Below, in pieces: positions 1 to 8,119 of a stretch of 64,000 bases of DNA. A model generated the notes under the pieces. That model saw only the letters and a program-made list of their open reading frames with translations. It did not search any database and was not told the origin of the DNA. Position 1 is the first letter of the stretch; every line of letters begins with the position of its first letter. The stretch covers positions 23,689 to 87,688 of the forward strand of contig NZ_BNAW01000038.1 in the NCBI RefSeq assembly GCF_014654205.1. The letters are read 5' to 3'. The DNA comes from Amycolatopsis bullii (lineage in GTDB: Bacteria > Actinomycetota > Actinomycetes > Mycobacteriales > Pseudonocardiaceae). The position numbers and the translations under genes are program-made.

Positions 1-118
1 GCAGGCCGAGCACCTGGGCCTGGAGGTCTTCGAGGTCGCTCTTCGTGGCGAGCGCGATGCCGGTCGGCACCTGGTCGGCGAGCAGCTCCAGCTGCTGCGC
101 CTGCTCCTGGATCGTCAT
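1..118 (-). CDS. Partial N-terminus of an unidentified protein
   Basis: The gene runs off the left edge, so only 39 N-terminal codons are visible. It reads leftwards from an ATG at 118-116, preceded by a purine-rich GGAAGGA Shine-Dalgarno stretch. The visible peptide starts MTIQEQAQQLELLADQVP and is rich in Gln, Leu, Glu and Asp, consistent with an amphipathic or coiled-coil helix. No signal peptide or membrane segment is visible. I do not recognise the family and assign no function. It is divergent from the AraC-type regulator at 202, so the 83-bp gap should carry promoters for both. Confidence 0.6.
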   Translation of the reverse strand, partial: MTIQEQAQQLELLADQVPTGIALATKSDLEDLQAQVLGL

Positions 119-201
119 CGGGTGGTTCCTTCCGCGGTGGGGACGCACCGTCCGTGTTATCAGACGCGGAAACTGTCGGTGGTGACGATTAGCCTGAATC
201 C

Positions 202-996
202 ATGAGCGTGACCTGGGCCGTTCGCGAGCCGCACCCCGTGGTGCGGCCCCTGGTCACGCGCTATGTCGGGTACGCGCAGGAGGACGTCACGCTGGCCGTC
301 CACCGCGGCCTGCCGTCCCGGCATGTGACGCTCGTCATCAGTCTCGCCGGGCCGGTGAGGATGGGCGGGCAGAGCTTCCAGGCCCTGGTCGGCGGGCTCC
401 ACACGCGTGCGGTGCTGATCCGGCAGGACCGCGTGCAGGAGGGCCTCCAGCTGGATCTCGACCCGCTGGGCGTGCGGACGCTGTTCGGCGTGACCGCGGC
501 CGAGCTGAGCGGCGAGGTGGCCGACCTCGCCGGCTTCGGCCTCGGCTGGTTGCCGGAGAGGCTGCGGGAGCTGCCGTGGCGCGAGCGGTTCGCGCTGCTG
601 GACGACGTCCTGGCCGCCCGGGCCGTCGAGCCGGTGGCGCCGCCGCCCGAGCTGGGGGAGGCGTGGCGCCGGATGCGGGGCGCGGATGGCCGGGTGCGCG
701 TGGCGGACCTGGCGGACGAGGTCGGCTGGAGCCGTCGCCACCTGGGCGAGCGCTTCCGCACGGAGCTGGGGCTGGCCCCGAAGCAGGCGGCGCGGGTGCT
801 GCGGTTCGAGCGGGCCGGGCGGCTGCTGCGGCGCGGGCACACGGACCTGGCGGCGCTGGCGGCCGAGTGCGGGTTCTACGACCAGGCGCACCTGACCAAC
901 GAGTGGCGCGCGCTGGCCGGCTGCACGCCGGGGACGTGGATCGCCGAGGAGCTCCCGTTCCTCCAAGACCAGGAGGCGGAGGTGGCGCGAAGCTGA
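202..996 (+). CDS. AraC-family transcriptional regulator
   Basis: This 264-residue protein has a C-terminal AraC/XylS-type DNA-binding domain at about residues 160-255. Two helix-turn-helix units are visible: the first around VADLADEVGWSRRHLGERF and the second around LAALAAECGFYDQAHLTNEW, where GFYDQAHLTN is typical of the second recognition helix. The N-terminal 150 residues would be the effector or dimerisation domain and resemble the short N-terminal domain of actinobacterial AraC regulators; the ligand is unknown. The ATG at 202 follows a short divergent promoter region. A glyoxalase-fold gene begins 5 nt after its stop, so the two form an operon, suggesting that the regulator and the small enzyme or binding protein share a signal. 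Confidence 0.9.
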   Translation: MSVTWAVREPHPVVRPLVTRYVGYAQEDVTLAVHRGLPSRHVTLVISLAGPVRMGGQSFQALVGGLHTRAVLIRQDRVQEGLQLDLDPLGVRTLFGVTAAELSGEVADLAGFGLGWLPERLRELPWRERFALLDDVLAARAVEPVAPPPELGEAWRRMRGADGRVRVADLADEVGWSRRHLGERFRTELGLAPKQAARVLRFERAGRLLRRGHTDLAALAAECGFYDQAHLTNEWRALAGCTPGTWIAEELPFLQDQEAEVARS

Positions 997-1001
997 GGAG
1001 C

Positions 1002-1394
1002 ATGACTCCTGAACCGAACGTCTGGCCCGCCCTCCGGTACGACGACGCCCCGGCCGCGGTCCGCTTCCTCGTCGACGTCCTGGGCTTCACCGAGGCCCTG
1101 GTGGTGCCCGAGGGCGAGCTGATCGCGCACGCCGAGCTGCGCTGGCCCGAGGGGGGTGCGGTGATGCTGGGCAGCGTCCGCCCGCCGGACGGCGTCCACG
1201 ACGCGATGAAGCCGGGCGCCTCCGCGGTGTACGTCGTGTCGGACAAGGTGGACGAGATCTACGCCCGCGTGAAGGACGCGGGCGTAGAGATCACGGCCGA
1301 GCTGACCGACACCGACTACGGCTCGCACACGTTCAGCCTGCGCGACGCGGAAGGCAACTCCTGGACGATCGGCAGCTACCGCGGCGCGGCCTGA
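1002..1394 (+). CDS. VOC (glyoxalase/bleomycin resistance fold) family protein
   Basis: This 130-residue protein has the beta-alpha-beta-beta-beta pattern of the vicinal oxygen chelate superfamily: WPALRYDDAPAAVRFLVDVLGF at the start and HTFSLRDAEGNSWTIGSY at the end. Members include glyoxalases, extradiol dioxygenases and antibiotic-binding proteins; the substrate cannot be told from sequence. The start ATG at 1002 is chosen because GAGGAG sits directly upstream and because it abuts the AraC gene, whose stop ends at 996; longer in-frame extensions would overlap that gene. AraC genes are often followed by such genes. Its 3' end faces the DUF4177 gene across a long palindrome at 1445-1492. Confidence 0.85.
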   Translation: MTPEPNVWPALRYDDAPAAVRFLVDVLGFTEALVVPEGELIAHAELRWPEGGAVMLGSVRPPDGVHDAMKPGASAVYVVSDKVDEIYARVKDAGVEITAELTDTDYGSHTFSLRDAEGNSWTIGSYRGAA

Positions 1395-1444
1395 CCAGGC
1401 GTGCCGCCGCGCGGGCTGGGAATCACCTGCGCGGCCCCGATCCG

Positions 1445-1492
1445 GGTCGTGAGTGGTAAGGCGGGTTCTAACCCTCCTTACCACTCACGACC
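1445..1492. repeat. 48-bp palindrome, copy 1 of a dispersed repeat; likely bidirectional terminator
   Basis: The arms GGTCGTGAGTGGTAAGG (1445-1461) and CCTTACCACTCACGACC (1476-1492) are perfect inverted complements. Inside them GGGTT and AACCC also pair, leaving a CT loop and one C/T mismatch. The 40-bp core 1449-1488 recurs as its exact reverse complement at 49847-49886. Both copies lie between the 3' ends of converging genes, here the VOC gene (stop at 1394) and the DUF4177 gene (stop at 1533). A factor-independent bidirectional terminator is the simplest role. Exact identity over 40 bp at distant loci indicates a dispersed repeat family rather than independent terminators. Confidence 0.85.
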
Positions 1493-1532
1493 GGCGTGGG
1501 GCTGGTGGGCGCGACCGGCGTGGGGCCGCCGG

Positions 1533-1739
1533 CTACTGCACCGGACGCTCGAAGGTGACCAGCAAGCCGTCGACCCCGCCGGGCCCGACCCGGCCCTTCA
1601 CCTCGGTGGCGGTGATCGCCTTCAGCTGCCACCCGTCGCCGGCGTGGTCGTTCAGCAGTTTCTCCAGCTTGGCCCCCGACATCTTGCCGCCGACCAGCTT
1701 CTCCCGGACCTCGACCACCTTGTACGTGTACCGCTGCAT
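1533..1739 (-). CDS. DUF4177 domain protein
   Basis: This 68-residue protein fits the small DUF4177 family: it starts MQRYTYKVVEVREK, has the central LEKLLNDHAGDGWQLKAI motif in which the aligned GW is characteristic, and ends with a hydrophobic beta strand (LLVTFERPVQ). The function is unknown; members are single-domain cytosolic proteins. It is monocistronic, divergent from the acetyltransferase gene at 1839 and convergent with the VOC gene across the 48-bp palindrome. Family assignment is from the visible motif. Confidence 0.8.
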   Translation of the reverse strand: MQRYTYKVVEVREKLVGGKMSGAKLEKLLNDHAGDGWQLKAITATEVKGRVGPGGVDGLLVTFERPVQ

Positions 1740-1838
1740 GCCCCCGATTCTGCCCGGGAAGCCCGGCCGGGGTGTTCATCTCACCGTGTCGACGGCCTCG
1801 CGTTCCGTTTACCGGCCGAATCTGGCACCCTGGAGCCC

Positions 1839-2693
1839 GTGTTGCGGCTTGCAGGTGCACGGCTGCTCGATGATCGGGACTATCCGGCGGTCCGTGCCGC
1901 GCTGGCCGCGGACCCGGTGGGCAGCTGCATGGTCAGCGCCCGGGTCGAGGCGGCCGGTCTCGACCCGTGGCGGCTCGGTGGTGAGCTCTGGGCCGCCGAC
2001 AGCCGTCCGGTCCGGGCCGGACGGCTCCAAGGGCTGTGCTTTTCCGGGCCCAACCTCATCCCGCTCCGCGGCAACGCGCCCGCGTTGCGCTCCTTCGCCG
2101 ACCGCGCACTGAGAAGGCAACGCACCTGCTCCTCGCTCGTCGGCCCGGCCGAGCAGGTCCTCGGCCTGTGGGACGAGCTCGAAGGCGAGTGGGGCCCCGC
2201 CCGCGAGGTCCGCGGCGACCAGCCGCTGATGGCCCTGGACAGCACCCCGCTCGTCGCCGCCGATCCGCTGGTCCGGCCCGTCCGGCCCGACGAACTCGAG
2301 CGGTACCTGCCCGCCGCCGTCTCGATGTTCATCGAGGAGGTCGGCGTCGACCCGCGCAGCGGCGACGGCGGTGCCAGCTACCGCGCCCGGGTCACCGAGC
2401 TGATCGGGGCCGGCCGCGCGTTCGCCCGCTTCGAGGACGGCGAAGTCGTCTTCAAGGCCGAGATCGGCGCCATGTCGGCCACCGTCGGGCAGATCCAGGG
2501 GGTCTGGGTGCACCCCGACCGCCGCGGCGACGGGCTCGGCACGGCCGGCACCGCCGCGGTGGTGAACCGGCTCGTCCGCGGCCTGGGCCGCACCGCCAGC
2601 CTCTACGTCAACGCCTTCAACACCCCCGCCCTCGCGGCCTACCGCAAGATCGGCTTCGAACAGGTCGGCCAGTACGCGACGGTGCTGTTCTAA
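1839..2693 (+). CDS. DUF4081-type GNAT acetyltransferase
   Basis: The 284-residue protein has an N-terminal region of about 110 residues (VLRLAGARLLDDRDYPAVRA onwards) typical of the DUF4081 GNAT proteins of actinobacteria. A C-terminal GNAT fold follows, whose acetyl-CoA-binding signature is IQGVWVHPDRRGDGLGTAGT at roughly residues 217-236, ending in LYVNAFNTPALAAYRKIGF. The acceptor substrate is unknown. The GTG at 1839 is preferred: GGAG lies a few bases upstream and the upstream extension of the frame has no family resemblance. In mycobacteria the homologue (Rv2867c, from memory) lies near the same PBP lipoprotein and MetAP genes that follow here, so this is conserved chromosomal order. 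Confidence 0.85.
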   Translation: MLRLAGARLLDDRDYPAVRAALAADPVGSCMVSARVEAAGLDPWRLGGELWAADSRPVRAGRLQGLCFSGPNLIPLRGNAPALRSFADRALRRQRTCSSLVGPAEQVLGLWDELEGEWGPAREVRGDQPLMALDSTPLVAADPLVRPVRPDELERYLPAAVSMFIEEVGVDPRSGDGGASYRARVTELIGAGRAFARFEDGEVVFKAEIGAMSATVGQIQGVWVHPDRRGDGLGTAGTAAVVNRLVRGLGRTASLYVNAFNTPALAAYRKIGFEQVGQYATVLF

Positions 2694-2755
2694 CCACTCT
2701 TCCGTGGCGGTGTTTCGCTGGCCGTCGCACCGCTCTGACCAGGCATCATCCGCCC

Positions 2756-4549
2756 ATGAGCGCACGTCGACACCGTGCTCTCGCGGTGCTGCTGCTGCTC
2801 GTCGCCGCGACCACGGCCGGGTGCTCGGGCGACGGTCCCGAGGACGCCCTCTCCGCCTTCCTGGACGCCGTCGCGTCCGGGGACGTCGCGGCCGCGGCGG
2901 CGAACACCGACTCGCCCGAAGCCGCGAAGACCGTGCTGAGCCAGGTGCGCGGGGTGCTCGAGCCCGAAGCGCTCGACGTCGACGACGAAGAGGTGAAGCA
3001 GCCGGACGGCGACGTCGTGTCGGCCGGCTACCGGCTCACCTGGCACCTGCCGCACGGGCGCACCTGGTCCTACCGCGCCGACGCCCAGCTGCGGGCGGCC
3101 GAGAACGGCTGGCAGGTGCACTGGCAGCCGACGGTCGTGCACCCCCAGCTGGCCGTCGGGCAGACCCTCGGCCTGCTGCCGCAGCTGCCCGAGACCGCGC
3201 CGGTCCTCGACCGCGACGGCGTGGCGCTGATGCGCCCGCAGACCGTGATCGGCGTGGTCGTCGACCCGCAGAAGACCGGCGACGCGAACGCCGTCGCCGG
3301 GACGCTGGCCAAGGCGCTGCACCGGTACGAGCCCTCGGTCACCGGCCGGTCGGTGCTGGACGGGATGAGCAAGACCAAGCCCGGCGACGCCTACCCGGTG
3401 ATCACCCTGCGGGCCGGCGACTACCAGCGGGTCAAGCCGGCGATCTACGACCTGCCCGGCGTCCGTTTCGCCAGCCAGGAGCGGCTGCTGCCGGTGACGC
3501 GCGGGTCCGGGCAGCAGGTCCTGCCCGGCATCCGCGCGCTGGTCGAACAGCAGCTGGCCGGGGCGGCGGGCTGGCGGATCGTCACCCGTGACGTCACCGG
3601 CGGCGAGGCCGCGGAGCTCAAGGCCGAGCCGCCGCGGCCCGCGCCCGCCGTCACCAGCACGCTCAGCGCGAAGATCCAGGCCGCCGCCGAGAAGGCCCTC
3701 GAACCGGAGCCGTACTCCGCCGCGCTCGTGGCGATCCAGCCCTCGAGCGGAGACATCCTGGCCGTGGCGCAGAACGACGCCGCCGACGAGGAAGGCTCGC
3801 TGGCGCTGTCCGGGCGCTACCCGCCGGGGTCGACGTTCAAGATCGTCACGGCGGCGGCCGCGCTGTCGGCGGGGGAGGCCGAGGCGGGCAGCCCGGTCGA
3901 CTGCCCGGGGACCACGACGATCGAAAACCGGGTCGTGCCGAACGAAGGCCGCTTCGACCTGGGCCGGGTGCCGCTGAAGACGGCGTTCGCGCGGTCCTGC
4001 AACACGACCTTCGCCCGGCTCGCCGCCGGCCTCGGCGGGTCGTCGCTCACCGACACGGCCCGGTCCTTCGGCCTCGGCGCCGACTTCGTCGTCCCGGGCC
4101 TGACCACGGTCACCGGCGACGTCCCGGCCAGCGACTCCGCCGTCCAGCGAGCGGAAAACGGCTTCGGCCAGGGCCGGGTGCTGACCAGCCCGTTCGGCAT
4201 GGCGCTGGTCGCGGCCACGGTGCAGGCCGGGAAGGTACCGTCGCCGTCGATCGTCAAGGGCCTGCCGGCGACGACGAAGAACGTCGGTGATCCGCCGTCG
4301 CCGGAGGTCCTCGACGCGCTGCGCGGGATGATGCGGGAAGTCGTCACCACCGGCACCGCGACCGGGCTGCGGGACATCCCCGACGTGGCGGGCAAGACCG
4401 GCACCGCCCAGTTCGGCGACGGCTCCCACTCGCACGGGTGGTTCGTCGGCTACCGCGGCGACCTGGCGTTCGCCGTGCTCCTCACCGACGCCGGGTCGTC
4501 CAAACCGGCGGTGCAGGCCGCCCACCGGTTCCTGGCGGGGATCGGCTGA
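2756..4549 (+). CDS. Penicillin-binding lipoprotein (class B-like transpeptidase)
   Basis: This 597-residue exported protein starts with a lipoprotein signal peptide (hydrophobic ALAVLLLLVAATT, lipobox TTAGC with Cys23). An NTF2-like N-terminal domain (about residues 28-145), a PBP dimerisation domain (150-300) and a transpeptidase domain (310-597) follow. The active-site motifs are all present: STFK with Ser359, SCN with Ser414 and KTGT with Lys547. It should cross-link or bind peptidoglycan on the outer face of the membrane. Architecture and neighbours match mycobacterial Rv2864c. The ATG at 2756 is chosen because it starts the signal peptide. It lies between the DUF4081 acetyltransferase and methionine aminopeptidase, all on the plus strand with short gaps, so co-transcription is likely. 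Confidence 0.92.
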   Translation: MSARRHRALAVLLLLVAATTAGCSGDGPEDALSAFLDAVASGDVAAAAANTDSPEAAKTVLSQVRGVLEPEALDVDDEEVKQPDGDVVSAGYRLTWHLPHGRTWSYRADAQLRAAENGWQVHWQPTVVHPQLAVGQTLGLLPQLPETAPVLDRDGVALMRPQTVIGVVVDPQKTGDANAVAGTLAKALHRYEPSVTGRSVLDGMSKTKPGDAYPVITLRAGDYQRVKPAIYDLPGVRFASQERLLPVTRGSGQQVLPGIRALVEQQLAGAAGWRIVTRDVTGGEAAELKAEPPRPAPAVTSTLSAKIQAAAEKALEPEPYSAALVAIQPSSGDILAVAQNDAADEEGSLALSGRYPPGSTFKIVTAAAALSAGEAEAGSPVDCPGTTTIENRVVPNEGRFDLGRVPLKTAFARSCNTTFARLAAGLGGSSLTDTARSFGLGADFVVPGLTTVTGDVPASDSAVQRAENGFGQGRVLTSPFGMALVAATVQAGKVPSPSIVKGLPATTKNVGDPPSPEVLDALRGMMREVVTTGTATGLRDIPDVAGKTGTAQFGDGSHSHGWFVGYRGDLAFAVLLTDAGSSKPAVQAAHRFLAGIG

Positions 4550-4572
4550 GCGGACCGTCGTAAGGTGGGGGC

Positions 4573-5430
4573 ATGTCCGTTCGTGCCCCGCTCGTTCCCG
4601 GCGTCCAGACGCCGCGCCGTGACGTCCCCAGTTCCATCGCCCGTCCCGAGTACGTGGACAAGCCGGCGCCGAAGCGGGACACCGGCAACGGCGTGCGCAC
4701 GCCCGAGGTGATCGAGGCGATGCGGGTAGCGAGCCGCATCGCGGCCCAGGCGCTGGAGGAAGGCGGCAAGGCCGTCAAGCCGGGCGCCACCACGGACGAC
4801 ATCGACAAGGTGGTGCACGAGTTCCTGCTCGACCACCACGCCTACCCCTCGACGCTGGGCTACCGCCGCTTCCCGAAGTCGTGCTGCACCTCGCTCAACG
4901 AGGTGATCTGCCACGGCATCCCGGACTCGACGGTGATCGAGGACGGCGACATCTGCAACATCGACGTCACCGCCTACATCGGCGGCGTCCACGGCGACAC
5001 GAACGCGACGTTCCTGGCCGGCGACGTCTCCGAGGAGGCCCGCCTGCTGGTGGAGCGCACCCGCGAGGCGACCATGCGGGCGATCAAGGCGGTCCGCCCG
5101 GGCCGTCAGCTCAACGTGATCGGCCGGGTCATCGAGTCCTACGCCAAGCGCTTCGGCTACGGCGTGGTCCGCGACTTCACCGGCCACGGCGTCGGCCCGG
5201 CGTTCCACACGCCGCCGACGATCCTGCACTACGAAGAGCCCTCCGTCGACACGGTCATCGAGGAGGGCATGACCTTCACGATCGAGCCGATGATCACCCT
5301 GGGCACCATCGACTACGACATCTGGGCCGACGACTGGACCGTCACCACGAAGGACAAGAAGTGGACGGCCCAGTTCGAGCACACCCTCGTGGTGACGGCC
5401 GACGGCAGCGAGATCCTCACCCTGCCCTGA
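4573..5430 (+). CDS. map: Type I methionine aminopeptidase
   Basis: This 285-residue enzyme removes the initiator methionine from nascent proteins. All five metal ligands of the M24A family are visible in context: the two Asp in CNIDVTAYIGGVHGDTNATF, His in GHGVGPAFHTPP, Glu in FTIEPM and Glu in QFEHTLVV. The roughly 40-residue proline-rich N-terminal extension (PGVQTPRRDVPSSIARPEY) is the ribosome-docking extension of actinobacterial MetAP1c-type enzymes such as mycobacterial MapB. The ATG at 4573 follows a GGTGGGG stretch. It ends 1 nt before the convergent stop of the ABC permease gene, leaving no room for a separate terminator. Confidence 0.95.
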   Translation: MSVRAPLVPGVQTPRRDVPSSIARPEYVDKPAPKRDTGNGVRTPEVIEAMRVASRIAAQALEEGGKAVKPGATTDDIDKVVHEFLLDHHAYPSTLGYRRFPKSCCTSLNEVICHGIPDSTVIEDGDICNIDVTAYIGGVHGDTNATFLAGDVSEEARLLVERTREATMRAIKAVRPGRQLNVIGRVIESYAKRFGYGVVRDFTGHGVGPAFHTPPTILHYEEPSVDTVIEEGMTFTIEPMITLGTIDYDIWADDWTVTTKDKKWTAQFEHTLVVTADGSEILTLP

Positions 5431-5431
5431 G

Positions 5432-6235
5432 TCAGTGGCTGGTGGCCTTCTTGTAGCAGCGCACCGAAAGCGGCACGAAGATCGCCAGCAGCAGCGCGAT
5501 CCACAGCACCGAGGCGAGCACGGCGTGCTGCATCGGCCAGGCGGCGTGCACCGGCATCGCCGCGCTCGTGTTGCCGAACAGCTCCCGTGACGCCTGGGTG
5601 ATCGCCGAGACCGGGTTCCAGTCGGCGATCACCCGCAGCGGGGTGGGCAGGCGGCCGCTGTCGACGAAGGTGTTGGCCAGGAACGTGAGCGGGAAGATCG
5701 CCACGCTCGAGACGTTGTTGAACACCTCGGGCTTGCGCACGGCCAGGCCGAGCGTGCCCATCACCCACGACAGCGCGTAGGCGAAAGCCAGCAGCAGGAG
5801 CACCCCGCCGAGGGCCTCGAAGACGCCGGTGTGGATGCGCCAGCCGACCAGCAGGCCGACCAGGCCCATGATCAGCAGGCTCGTCACGTTGAGGATCAGA
5901 TCCGCCGTGGTGCGGCCGATCAGCACCGCGGCCGGGGACATCGGCAGGGACCGGAACCGGTCGATGATGCCCTTCTGCAGGTCGTCGGTCAGCCCGTAGC
6001 CGGTGACGATGCTGCCCATCGCCACGGCGAGGACGAAGATCCCCGGGAGCATGAACTCGCGGTAGGACATCCCGGGGATGTCGATCACGCTGCCGAACAC
6101 GTAGCCGAAGAGCAGCACGAACATCACCGGCATGAACACGATGGACCCGAGCAGGTCCAGCGACCGGACGATCTTGATCGAGTTGCGCTTGGCGACGGTC
6201 ACGCCGTCGGTGACGGCCATCTGCACCGCGTTCAT
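5432..6235 (-). CDS. ABC-2 type transporter permease (DrrB-like)
   Basis: The 267-residue protein has six predicted membrane segments and the ABC-2 permease signature: an N-terminal cytosolic helix (KRNSIKIVRSLDLLGSI), a FMLPGIFVLAVAMGS segment and a PLTFLANTFVDSGRLP loop before the last segments, as in daunorubicin-resistance DrrB proteins. It should form the membrane channel of an exporter powered by the ATPase encoded just upstream. Its ATG (6235-6233) overlaps the ATPase stop by one base (TGATG), so the two are translationally coupled. The substrate is unknown; drug or lipid export is typical of the family. Confidence 0.92.
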   Translation of the reverse strand: MNAVQMAVTDGVTVAKRNSIKIVRSLDLLGSIVFMPVMFVLLFGYVFGSVIDIPGMSYREFMLPGIFVLAVAMGSIVTGYGLTDDLQKGIIDRFRSLPMSPAAVLIGRTTADLILNVTSLLIMGLVGLLVGWRIHTGVFEALGGVLLLLAFAYALSWVMGTLGLAVRKPEVFNNVSSVAIFPLTFLANTFVDSGRLPTPLRVIADWNPVSAITQASRELFGNTSAAMPVHAAWPMQHAVLASVLWIALLLAIFVPLSVRCYKKATSH

Positions 6236-7191
6236 CACACGGCCTCCTTCGCGGGTTCGGCCGTCTCGTGGCCGGTCAGGGTGAGGAAAACGTCGTCGAG
6301 GGTGGGACGGCGGACACCGACGTCGCGGACGTCGACGCCTTCGGCGGCCAGCAGCGCCAGGGCTTCGGTAAGCGCTTTCGCGCCGTGGGTCACGGGGACG
6401 GTGAGCCGGAACGCCTCGGCCTGCGGCTCGCCGCTGGCCAGCCGGGTCAGGGCGCGGCGGGCCACGAGCACGTCGTCGTGGGTGCCGACGGTCAGCTCGA
6501 TCCGCTCGCCGCCCACCAGGTCCTTGAGCTCGTCGGCGGTTCCGCGGGCGATCACGCGACCGTGGTCGACGACGGCGATGCTGTCGGCCAGCCGGTCGGC
6601 TTCTTCCAGGTACTGCGTGGTCAGCAGCAGCGTGGTGCCGCCCGCGACCAGTTCGGTGATGACGTCCCACAGCTCGGTGCGGGCTCGCGGGTCGAGCCCG
6701 GTGGTGGGCTCGTCGAGGAACAGCACCGGCGGGTTGGCGACGAGCGCGCCCGCCAGGTCGAGGCGGCGCCGCATGCCGCCGGAGTAGCCCTTCACCGGGC
6801 GGTCGGCGGCGTCTTCCAGGCTGAACCGGGCGAGCAGCTCCCGGCCGCGGGCCTTGGCCCGCTTGGTGCCCAGGTGGTAGAGCCGGCCGACCATCTCGAG
6901 GTTCTCGGCCCCGGTCAGTTCCTGGTCGACGGCGGCGTACTGCCCCGAGGCGCCGATGTGCGAGCGCAGCTCGTGCGCGTCCTTCACGACGTCGAACCCG
7001 GCGACGGTCGCGTGACCCGCGTCCGGCTTCTGCAGCGTCGTGAGGATCTGGACGGTGGTGGTCTTCCCGGCGCCGTTCGGCCCCAGCACCCCCAGCACCG
7101 TGCCTTCCGGAACGGCCAGTGTCATTCCGTCGAGCGCGGTGACCTTCCCGTACTTCTTGACCAATCCCTCGGCCACGATGGCGTCCGGCAT
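6235..7191 (-). CDS. ABC transporter ATP-binding protein (DrrA-like)
   Basis: This 318-residue ATPase has Walker A GPNGAGKTTT at about residues 37-46, signature YSGGMRRRLDLA, Walker B VLFLDEPTTGLDP and the switch region LLTTQYLEEADRLAD. The C-terminal extension after residue 225 contains the VRRPTLDDVFLTLTGHE motif of DrrA/CcmA-type drug exporters. It should energise the permease encoded by the next gene. The ATG at 7191 lies 30 nt after the DUF4097 gene stop. A RHH regulator, DUF4097 protein, ATPase and permease in this order form one minus-strand unit, so expression is probably set by the RHH protein acting on the palindrome at 8618-8638. Confidence 0.93.
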   Translation of the reverse strand: MPDAIVAEGLVKKYGKVTALDGMTLAVPEGTVLGVLGPNGAGKTTTVQILTTLQKPDAGHATVAGFDVVKDAHELRSHIGASGQYAAVDQELTGAENLEMVGRLYHLGTKRAKARGRELLARFSLEDAADRPVKGYSGGMRRRLDLAGALVANPPVLFLDEPTTGLDPRARTELWDVITELVAGGTTLLLTTQYLEEADRLADSIAVVDHGRVIARGTADELKDLVGGERIELTVGTHDDVLVARRALTRLASGEPQAEAFRLTVPVTHGAKALTEALALLAAEGVDVRDVGVRRPTLDDVFLTLTGHETAEPAKEAV

Positions 7192-7221
7192 GGATTTCCC
7201 CTGTCTTCGGTGTGTGTGTGT

Positions 7222-8064
7222 TCAGGCCCGGCGGATGACGATGTCGCCGGTGTAGGTGTGGGCCTTGACTTCGACGGTCTCGGTGGTGTCGCCCGGTCCG
7301 TCGGACGGCGTGAGCGTGTTGCGCACGGACCCGGTCAGCGAGTTCAGCTCCAGCCACGCGGCACTGCCGTCGCGGATGCCGACCTCGATCTCGCCGACCG
7401 CGGTCTCGAGGACGACCCGGTCGCGCACGACCTCGCCGAGCCGGATGTCCCCGGACGCGGTCTTGGCGTGCACGCCCGCGTGGGCCAGGTCGACGACGAT
7501 GTCGCCGTTGGCGGTGTTGACGCGCAGGTCGCCGGTCACTTCGCCGACCCGGGTCTCGCCGTTGGAGTTCTTCAGCACGGCGGTGCCGTCGATTTCGCGG
7601 ATCCGCAGCTCGCCGGAGCCGGTGCCGACCTCGGCGTGCCCGGTGGCGCGCTCGACGGTGACGTCGCCGGTCGCGGTGCTCGCCTCGAGCCGGGTGGTTT
7701 CGTCGAGGTGGATGTCGCCGACGGAGGTTTTGAAGCGGCTCGGGCCCACCCGGCCGGCGACGCGGAAGTCGCCCATCGCGGCGGTACCGGTGATCTGTGA
7801 GCCCGACGGCAGCTCGATCGTCACGTGCAGGGCGCCGCTCTTGCCCCAGAGCTTCGTGACGTACTTCGGGCCCTTGACCAGCAGTTCACCGCCGGCGAAC
7901 TCGACGCGGGTCTTCGCGACGGCCTTGACGTCTTCGTTGTCGGCCGGGTCGGCCGGGATGACCTCGACGGTCGTTTCCGCGCGGTCACCGGCCACGATCC
8001 GGACGTCGGCGATGCTCACGTCGATCGTGGCCGCGATCGGCTCGGGGGTGGGGAAAACAGGCAT
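7222..8064 (-). CDS. DUF4097 beta-strand repeat protein
   Basis: The 280-residue protein consists of short repeated beta strands with Gly/Asp turns (SVGDIHLDETTRLEASTATG, TANGDIVVDLAHAGVHAKTA, ASGDIRLGEVVRDRVVLETA), the signature of the DUF4097 family, which is predicted to form a right-handed beta-helix-like fold. No signal peptide or membrane segment is visible, so it is probably cytosolic. The function is not known. The ATG at 8064 follows a strong AGGAGGG site. Its position between a DNA-binding regulator and a DrrAB-like exporter is recurrent in actinobacteria in my recollection, suggesting a role in sensing or adapting to the transported compound; that is inference. Confidence 0.82.
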   Translation of the reverse strand: MPVFPTPEPIAATIDVSIADVRIVAGDRAETTVEVIPADPADNEDVKAVAKTRVEFAGGELLVKGPKYVTKLWGKSGALHVTIELPSGSQITGTAAMGDFRVAGRVGPSRFKTSVGDIHLDETTRLEASTATGDVTVERATGHAEVGTGSGELRIREIDGTAVLKNSNGETRVGEVTGDLRVNTANGDIVVDLAHAGVHAKTASGDIRLGEVVRDRVVLETAVGEIEVGIRDGSAAWLELNSLTGSVRNTLTPSDGPGDTTETVEVKAHTYTGDIVIRRA

Positions 8065-8119
8065 GGCTGCGCCCTCCTGGGGTGCTGCTAAAGTGTTTTG
8101 GCCGGTCAGAGGAGGCGGG

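Noticed and set aside
160..966. Long antisense frames across the window, such as those opposite the AraC and PBP genes.
   Set aside because: They lie opposite well-supported genes, lack family motifs and have Arg/Pro/Ala-rich compositions expected from GC-rich shadow frames.
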